A stretch of DNA of 64,000 nucleotides from Ascaris suum (lineage: Eukaryota; Nematoda; Chromadorea; Rhabditida; Ascarididae). Within the stretch, counting starts at the first letter, position 1; each line of letters starts with the position of its first letter. Shown here piece after piece: positions 23,671 through 64,000 of the stretch. Location of the stretch: positions 5,952,137 through 6,016,136 of the forward strand of contig CM024184.1 of NCBI GenBank assembly GCA_013433145.1, in the 5' to 3' direction. A program made the translations under genes and the position numbers. A model generated the notes under the pieces. That model was not told the DNA's origin, searched no databases, and saw only the letters and a list, made by a program, of their open reading frames with translations.

Positions 23671-26600
23671 TCACATTTCACGAGGAGCAAAGCTTCTCGA
23701 GTTGCATTTAGAATTGCACATTTTCCATAAACTGCTATATGCTTGTGTCATAGCAGGAACCGGATGGTATTTTTAGGAAATAGGAGGCCGGGGGGAAGGG
23801 GTTAGGGGAGGGAGATCAGGAATTGACAGAAAGGTGCACAATTGCTACCTGAAAACTGTTTGGAACACAATTAAGCCGAATGTTGCAGTTCAGGAACATC
23901 CTGACCTTTTATAGCGCATATTTCATCCAAAAATACGGAGGATCTTACTATTTAATGACCTGTAGCGACTATAAGTTTGTGGTGGGTGCATCTTTCAAAT
24001 GTTTTCAAGTTCACTGCATGGACGTATTGAATCTCCTTGCTTTCATTTTGTTTATTCTTTTTTCCCTATCTCACCCTCCCCCCCCCCCTCCCCCAACCTT
24101 CTTAGTTCTCTCCTCATTGTCCACATTTTTTTTTGAGCAACTCATTTTTATGATGCGGGATTTGTTGAAATGATCCCAGAAATGATGAATTCCGTGGATA
24201 TCCATAGTTGCAGATCTATCTATATTTAAAAAAAAAATATTTCTTCGCTAGTCAACTGTTTGAATTGTTATTCGCTTTCCTATGAATCTCGCTTATGGTG
24301 CTATAGTACGTTTCAAATAATGATATTGCAGTTAAGGTACATGATGCTGGTTTATACTCTTAATTATACGAAAATTTCTCATCTTAAATTACTCTACAAT
24401 GAACTTGAAATTTTTATTAACGTTTGATTGGTTTTTTTTTCGAGAATTAGGTAGGATGATTTTTTGAGTTGTTGAGTATTAGGTATATATGACGGTAACA
24501 TAAAGGACGGAGGGGGGGGGGGAGTGGAGAAAGAGGAGGCCGAGGGAAGAATTGCAACAGAGTGAAAATCAAACGTCTGAGTGGGCTTTTTTTTTTGAAG
24601 CGTACTATATATTTATATATATGTATTTCTCTTCAGCCTATTTCACTGCTATGCAATATGAATATTATTCGTTGCGCTTTCGAAATGGCTTTCTTTTTTA
24701 GTATTTTATTAAGAACTGTGCAGAGTTGATAAATCATTCGTCTTCAGGTGTGTGTGTGTGAACCTGTCATAGTGACTTTAAATATGATACCTGGTCATTG
24801 AACATGTGTTATGACGTTACATCTAAATTGATTCTAGAGGAACATTCTCATCTGACGAGATTCTGAACTGAAACCACTTACGTCAACGATACGGGTATGA
24901 TGTTTTCTAGTTGATCGTAAGCTTGTCCTGTTTATGGTTTGATGATGTTGGGTTATCGTTCTTCGTAACGTGGCATTTTCTCTTGCTTAGATTTTTGCAA
25001 ATCTCCTTTTGTCCTGGCAACCTTGTCAGACTCTTTCGTCCTTCCGTAACCAGGATGATCCATAAAGCCAAACGTGATAGAATCTCGATTCTGAAGCTAA
25101 GAATCTTCGAGTGTTCACCTCTGCCGAATTGTCGTTCGTCGCCACGAACTTAATCGACCATTACCGCATCATTGATGGTCCGTTCTCAAGGAATTTCTGG
25201 TCCACCAACGGTGTCTAGTCTATCAAGAGTTGTGACCGAACCTCTAAATGATTCAGTGGGTTTTGGACACGATAGACGGCTGAACAATCTGCAAAGGTAC
25301 GAAGTGCAAGTGTAATCTTTTATTCCAATAACAGCAAGTTACACAGTAATACAATATAGTGATCAAATTTTAAGGATGGCTATGCAAAACGTTTCTTTCT
25401 GTTCAATCATTAAGTCCAATATCTGTTTGCGCATTGCAGTTGAAAATGCATCATAGCTTTGAATTGCCTGTAATCACTCCGCCGACACAAAAGAACCATA
25501 AAAATGTCTACCAACAATTCAAGAAAAAAGCCGTCTTTCAAATTCGCCAGATATGAACGTATCTTTAATCGGTCACATCATTGAAAGCGATTTAATGAAT
25601 GGTCGAAATGTGTGGAAAGGTGCGCCAAACCCACATATCCCACAAGGGACAAAGAATATCCATCAGAAAAAAAAAAATGTCATATCACGTCATTCAACAG
25701 TAGAAGCCTATTACTGAACATCTGTTAATTATACTAATTAAGTATGAAGCTTTGCTGAATCAAATAGCAAATGTGGCCAATAGGCTCGGAACCTGAAGTC
25801 AAGACCAAAGCCAGCAATATGTCTTGCGGACATTTTCCGTCCTGCCTCATTCCAAATGGATAAATTAACGATAAAAGTTAAATTGTGTTATGACATCCAC
25901 ATCACGAATACAAATCAGTAAACAACAAACCAAAGTAAATCAAGAAATAAGCAGCAAATTAGTAAATCAAATGCAAAAAAAATAAAAGGGGAATTAAGTG
26001 AAACAATTCACTAATGGCAGCAATGAGCCATACGATACATAAAGATACAAGAAACAGACTGATGGTGTTCCAATGACCTTTTTTCATTCTTGGATTCAAC
26101 CTGCAACTACTCACGGTTACCCCGCTTTTAGACGAACTATAGAGGTTCAAAAAAGTAATGCTGACTTCCACCTACCAGATAAGCAGGTGTATTACTATAC
26201 AGACCAAAAAGTCACCAATAAAAGTAATAAATATTTCATGCCTTTACAGCTAGGTTTGTCCTGAGAAAAAGATGGGACGTTAAACGAACGAAAACATAAA
26301 ATGAGAAATAAAAGCACATCATTACAAAGCATAATAAACATTTCACCACGAAATACGTAGAACATTGACGCGGCAGTGAGAACAGGAACGGATATTGCAA
26401 AGGAATCTAAAAACATCAACACTGTATCGTTAAAAAAAATAATAAACGAAGTACGTACTAAACAACACACCAAGCACATAAAAATAAGCTGGACGAATAC
26501 ATACAGAACTGATCAGAAAACCAGCAAGTCTCGTCCTCAATAATAAAAAATCAATGCACCTGGCGTTATTATCACCTGTGCCTACCATACCTGACGTGCG

Positions 26601-27133
26601 GATTACCTTGACGGTTAAATGTCCCTCAGTTATCACTTTCGCCAGCCACAACACGCTTCAAGCCGACTGAGTACTGAGAACATTGTCGACCAACTTTACT
26701 TCCCATGAACTTACACCTGGACCGAATCACGAAACCTCTTTATATTTCTCTTCAAGCCTATTTTGCAATTTGCATTTTTGCATTCATCCACCCTATTTTG
26801 CAGTGAAAAATGAAAAATGTTTTTGCCTTTTTTCACGCCGAGGTGAATATTTCATCCCAGATATCCCCATTCCTTGAATTTGTGGAGAAAATATATGACC
26901 TATAAAAGAGGAAAATTTTAAAAAAAAAACGAGGTAATTAAATACTACTGAATGCTAGCCACACGGACGGAAATAGAGTTACGCAAAATGTAAAAGATAG
27001 GGGAGGTAGCAACTGATGCATCAAATAAAAATACTGCCAAAACATATGCCTATAGGGATGTCCCTAGACAACGTTTGTGGCAATCATAGGTTCATTTATG
27101 AACACTTGGAAATCGAAAACGTTTGAGATGAAA
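23671..27133. other. Tail-to-tail interval between the two genes
   Basis: No family-recognisable exon was found. It holds a pyrimidine tract with C-runs (24075-24105), a G-run (24510-24525) and a G+C-richer coding-looking stretch at about 25085-25315 with two overlapping open frames. A short open frame lies at about 25440-25556, and the first AATAAA on the + strand is near 25978. The sense-strand T/A bias reverses inside it. Confidence 0.4.
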
Positions 27134-59567
<32,434 letters not shown>

Positions 59568-60964
59568 CTAAAATCAAAATAATTTGTTCATAAATCACTT
59601 ATTCCAACCAGGTGTGCCCACGAACGACCACGACTAATAATTCACCTGGTTGGTTAACGGGCTTTGATGGAAAATTGCGTTTAAGCAATTCATCTAACCA
59701 ATGCCCCTTTGCCTTATTTAAAATGCAGAAGGACGTCTGTTATATCACCAATAATGCCCATCTTAACCCTCAACGTTACCGTACGCACTGAACATCAACG
59801 GAAATCCTCGAGTGATCAGCAGACTATTGCAGGTACAGTGGTATAAAAAAATGGATCCCTTCCTATCTCTGCCCATGTTATGTGCATCAAATGCTCCTCA
59901 CTGGAACCGAAGATTCTTACAATGATTTTGTGGACTAAAAATTTATATTATTTCAATGCAGAACTAAGCTTTCAAGTTGTCCACTGAAACCGTATTTCAA
60001 CTATTGCTCGCGATCATACATAAGTATGAACAAATGTGAGAAATGCTATCAAATGAGCCGGCCTCTCATCTATGCCTCCCTCCGCCTGGCTAGGTCAACT
60101 TCAATTGTTACCTCTCATGCTTACCATAAGCTTTATACAATCGACGGTCATATCAAATTCCGATCATTAAACATTTCGTAAAAAGCTTCAAGGAAAATAA
60201 GGAAACGCTGCAAAGTAGAGAGAAAGGTTGGGAACCTAGGGTCTGCGCATTTTGTGACTCCACTGAATGCGGAGACTTTTGAGTTTTAGGCGGTCTTCAA
60301 ATGCTCAAAACCTCAGTTCTATATGGATAAGTCAATTCATTTTACGGGCCCACAGAGAAAACTCTGTCGGTGGAATCATTGCCTGCACGAAATCTTGAAC
60401 CTTTCGTTCTAGCTCGCAATATGTAATCTATTTGCCTCTCCAAAGACTCCTTATGGGTATGCAGAGTGCCTCAATATAGGAAATTCAGCCTTCCTCAGCA
60501 ACGCTGTCAACGTCGCCCGCCAGGATATTTCTACAGCCGTACTTCCGACGATCGGGAGCAGCTGATAGAGTTCATATTATCGCTGTAGTGAGATTAAAGG
60601 TGATTAAGAAAATGTGGCATTTCGTTACTTTGCCCCATATGCACAGTATTTATAAAAGACACTGTAATAATAAATATATCATCCAACTTTAAAAAGCTGC
60701 ACTATAATTTAAAACATGCTATATAACTAGTGCAAAGAACATTACTAAGAAGCAAGTAAAGCTAGAAATTAAAAAGTAAATGCATAATAACTAAAAAAAT
60801 TAAAAAATTAAAAAAAGATATTAAGTAAAAACGGACACAAATTATTTATTTATATACGATTATATGGACAATATTGAAGTATGGTGGAATTTATGAACTC
60901 AAAAAGTTGAATTATTCGGTCAACATTCGATAAAAGGCGATATTCTAAACCGCAAAAAAAACTT
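59568..60964. other. Gap between ASPM and the upstream membrane-protein gene
   Basis: 1.4 kb without a supported exon. It contains the poly(A) signal of the upstream gene. An ASPM first exon ending in phase 1 may hide here, for example ATGAGAG|GTAACA at 60113-60119, but many such short matches occur by chance. Confidence 0.4.
60845..60850 (-). terminator. Poly(A) signal of the membrane-protein gene
   Basis: AATAAA on the minus strand about 115 nt downstream of the TGA at 60965-60967. Confidence 0.55.
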
Positions 60965-61286
60965 TCACAATAAAGTTGTCAACTTGGAGTCCAGGTTGTT
61001 CCTGTAAAAGAGTTGATTACGGAAATGATATTTTTCTAACCTATCCAATTCCCAAAACCTCAATAGAGCGAGAACTAAAGTTAACAGGATCATGGTCAAC
61101 AAAGCATACGCACACATTAGCACGTATTGAGAGTCCATAAACATAACGACTCCTCGGAGTTGCTTAAATGCAGAGGAATTGAAAGAGTAACTAACATCTT
61201 TGATGAATCTCTCTGCCATTCTCATTCGGATTGACCACATCGCGAAAAGGAATCCGATTAGCCATTTTTGTTTGTTGATCGTCGCT
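60965..61286 (-). CDS. Membrane-protein last exon
   Basis: Acceptor TGTTCCAG, phase 2, 107 codons including TGA. It holds both hydrophobic segments. A second frame starting MANRIPFRDVV is open only briefly and does not fit the phase. Confidence 0.7.
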
Positions 61287-64000
61287 CTGGAACATATGTC
61301 GTTAGCCGATACTATTTAATTTACAACAATAAAGAAACTATTCCATATGCAAATGTATATGCAAATTTAGGAACGAAATCTACGATGAAAAGTGATAGCC
61401 ATCGATATTCGATAGGCCGTTGAATAAAATATTCCAATGCGAATGAATCAATCACGAATGTTCAAGAGACCTACAACAAATGGCAAATAAATTTAACCCT
61501 ACGGTCGTGATCGAGTTCCTTTCATTCATGGAACTGCACCTAGTTCAGGTTATTAAATTTCCTAGTAGCCTGCTGTGCGGATGAAAAGAAGCGAACGAGG
61601 ACTGACAGCGCGACCGAAACCATAAGGGGTAAAACATCGCCGGATCACGTCAAACACGAAAATCCAGGTCAATCCCCTCGACCGACTGTTTAATTGCTCA
61701 AGCTTGAGCAAATATCCTGAGAAGAAGCAACAATGTCGGACAGCATAATTGTCCGCACCTTAAATGTCCAGTAGTCCAGACTCCTGAACTATTGCAGACT
61801 GAGGAACCATAGAGTGGCGGGGAGGGGAGGGGGGGGGGAGGGTGGAAGGGAAGTGTGTTGTGATGCGACGGCACACAATACAAGGAAGTGGGCAATGGAA
61901 GTGCACTGGTGCACATACAGGTTCCCGTAGTAGTAATTACTTTTTGAAAGTGAATTTATTGGTTGCAATTTACTACGATGAAGGTGTTTATAAACGGTGA
62001 GAAGTTTTTGTACGATGTAATGTCCCGTAATAACCTTGTCAATGCCCTCATATATTGCTCCCTAACTGAATATGCAACCTGCATGTTACCTGAAAGTTCA
62101 TATCCGCATTCTCGTATACATAACACTAAAACTTTTGTACCTATCATCGAGTAACACGATAGATGCCCGCATGGTGTTAATCAGGTGCTAAATATGCGGC
62201 AGGTTACCTCACCTAGCCACAAGGGAAGGGGCAAAGGGAGGAAGGGGAGGGTGGTGCGATCGAATCGGGTCAATTCCAACCCCCACTATGCAACGATGGC
62301 CAAATATTTCCAATGCGCCTATGGCATACGACTAATCTGAACATATGTTTAAGTAAATCTAAACAATAAAGAATATAAAGAATAAATAAAGATAAGGATA
62401 AATAAAGAATCTAAACATATGCGCAAAATTAAGTTTAATTTCTCTTATAGTTAACTTTAATTGACGCAAAACAATTTAATCGTTTAATAAAAAAATAAAG
62501 CGGAAATTTCAATCATTTCGCATCGCCGCTTACATTCTATATGTTTAAATGAGTGAAAAAAATAATGAATTTAAAATTAAAATCGAAATTTTTAAATTAT
62601 ATAAATTTTCATTCCAAAAATTTTCCGACTTTTGAATTTTTTTTTCAGAATTTTTTAAAATTTAAACGCTTTTCGAACATTCAAAATAAATTATCTTAAT
62701 GAAATTGAACACATCGATAAACAAATACATAGCAATAAACACTGCAAAAATAAACATTGACCACCTACGAAGAAAAATAATCAAGAGCAAATTGAGTTGA
62801 ACAACCTCACTGATATATAGCCGAATGAGACAATGTACGTCGCGAATCACTTAAACAATCGCGCTTGGCAATGGTAGCGTACAACTTTCAAATAGATATA
62901 TTTGCCGCTCAATTCAGTTGCCAATTTAAATGACACTTAATGACAACCGTCTTTTAAGGTTTCAACTTGACGACAACCGTCCTTTCAAATTCAAATTTCA
63001 TCGTTTACATTTCTGCGAGCGTTTCGCAACGAAAATGTGTTACAGAAATTTGTCGGTAGATTGGAGAAGTGGGGGAGGGGGGAGGGGTCTAGGGGAACAC
63101 GGAGGAAAGGAGGGGGTTGAAGGGAAAGGCAACAATATGAACTCTGCAGATTTATGCAAAGGATCGGAACAATAGAGTTCCACATTTGTGCATTTCACTA
63201 TACGACAACTATACTCTCAAGAAATATGCTGACAACCTCATAGTGGCCAGGAAGTGACCATGTCATGAATGGTGCCTTATAGTGGCCGGGAAGTGACCAT
63301 ATCATGAATGGTACTTTTAGTGGCAGTCATGGTGCACGCTGTAAATAAGGCTTCCAGCTTGCAAGATGCATCAGTGGCATGAATCAGCTCTGTACACTCG
63401 TGATGATTCGCGGCATGGTTTTTGCCTTCTCCTAGCTCCTCACTCATATTTCTCTCTGGAAGGAAGAAATTCACCTGGTGATTAAGACTTCCGATAGAGT
63501 TGTTCAATTTCACGCTGAAACCCTTCGATACTTATTTGGAGTGAACTGTTTTTTATCGTTTCCCAAAACGCTTTGCAAAATCCTTCGTACAGATGTGATC
63601 GACTTGCATAAAAAATGCTTCTTAGATAGCTAGATTATTGCAATGTGGACAGATTCGCAGAATCATTGTTGACAGCCGACTGGCAGCACCTGACAGCAAC
63701 TGAACACAATTGCAAGCAGATCGAGCTGTTGCAATTTATGACAGATGGTTACGCTCATATCAGTCCAATAATTTGAACGATTTGCTCCCTTCCGCGTTAA
63801 ATTTCCAGCATGCTTTGTAATTCTAAAATTCTAGACCTTCGTAGTGCTATTCCAAAACCCTGTGTACGGTCAATAAGAGCGCACAAATAATGACCATAAA
63901 CAACGTCAGCTAAGCCACCTACCTTGATGGTCATCGACTTCGGTTACCTGGACGCGATATAAAGGTTTACGGATACCGTGATGAATAAACGAATGGTTGC
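60965..64000 (-). CDS. Unrecognised membrane protein, C-terminal part, 3 exons (partial)
   Basis: Three exons (63923-64000, 61996-62089, 60965-61286) join in phase to about 163 residues ending in TGA. The order is a soluble stretch (GIRKPLYRVQVTEVDDH), a helical charged stretch (VREQYMRALTRLLRDITSYK), a hydrophobic segment (WLIGFLFAMWS), a loop, and a strong membrane span (VLMCAYALLTMILLTLVLAL) followed by RFWELDRLEKYHF. Two membrane segments near a short C-terminal tail are visible. I do not recognise the family. It lies head-to-tail upstream of ASPM; the start is beyond the right edge. Confidence 0.65.
61287..61995 (-). other. Intron of the membrane-protein gene
   Basis: It holds a G-run purine tract (61815-61860). 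Nothing else was recognised. Confidence 0.4.
61996..62089 (-). CDS. Membrane-protein internal exon
   Basis: TTTCAG acceptor (phase 1), donor GTTTAT (phase 2), 94 nt. It encodes QVAYSVREQYMRALTRLLRD. An open frame on the + strand overlaps it but lacks any splice partner. Confidence 0.6.
62090..63922 (-). other. Intron of the membrane-protein gene
   Basis: 1.8 kb, A/T-rich near 62340-62700 with an AATAAAG-rich stretch, purine tracts at 62225-62255 and 63070-63125, and a direct repeat (63240-63317). A hydrophobic minus-strand frame at 62662-62850 was not placed. Confidence 0.4.
63240..63317. repeat. Direct repeat, unit about 40 bp
   Basis: Two copies of TAGTGGCC-A/G-GGAAGTGACCAT followed by TCATGAATGGT. 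Confidence 0.92.
63923..64000 (-). CDS. Membrane-protein exon cut by the right edge
   Basis: Donor GTAGGT, phase 1. It encodes SFIHHGIRKPLYRVQVTEVD. Its phase matches exon 61996-62089 exactly. Confidence 0.6.

Noticed and set aside
61963..62154. 63-codon + strand frame starting MQFTTMKVF
   Set aside because: It overlaps a minus-strand exon that fits splice sites and phases of two neighbours.

Overview
The window looks like nematode nuclear DNA. It is AT-rich (roughly two thirds A+T by eye), with small exons (75-260 nt), introns from about 64 nt to 13 kb, GT donors and mostly TTTCAG-like acceptors. There is no bacterial gene organisation. Two large animal genes converge near 25 kb, and the end of a third enters from the right edge. 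The exon chains below were built by hand from splice signals, reading phase and family resemblance; no search was run. The exact species is not determined. A parasitic, spirurid-like worm is only a guess.

Region 1-23.7 kb (+ strand): the 3' part of a secreted or extracellular gene of the agrin/perlecan class. Nine exons encode a Cys-rich/EGF tail, a laminin-G domain (1211-3413), a six-Cys EGF module (16657-16801) and a second laminin-G domain (18969-23670). All splice phases agree. A 13.2-kb intron (3414-16656) separates the first LamG from the EGF. It holds many simple and tandem repeats, an inverted repeat, and a cluster of CCGGTT sites around a perfect palindrome.

Region 23.7-27.1 kb: tail-to-tail interval. 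The T-rich/A-rich bias of the sense strand flips here, at about 25.1-25.4 kb, which matches the change in direction of transcription.

Region 27.1-59.6 kb (- strand): an almost complete ASPM / abnormal-spindle orthologue. About 38 exons and about 1520 residues could be chained. The order is a basic N-terminal region, the WLN/DRK core, a calponin-homology domain, a poorly resolved second CH domain, about 15 IQ-unit exons, and an Armadillo-like C-terminus ending at a TAA at 27134. The IQ region is a row of near-identical phase-0 exon cassettes of 93-99 nt, each cut inside the IQ motif. Two decayed exons are preserved in its introns: a broken IQ cassette (about 41923-42014) and a ruined tandem copy of an N-terminal exon (about 55573-55711). 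One 153-nt intron is almost pure TA/GA microsatellite and is in frame and free of stops.

Region 59.6-64 kb (- strand): a short gap, then the last three exons of an unrecognised membrane protein (60965-64000, continuing past the right edge). It lies head-to-tail upstream of ASPM.

Most other open reading frames are shadows or intronic chance frames. No tRNA, rRNA, CRISPR array or intact transposase was seen.
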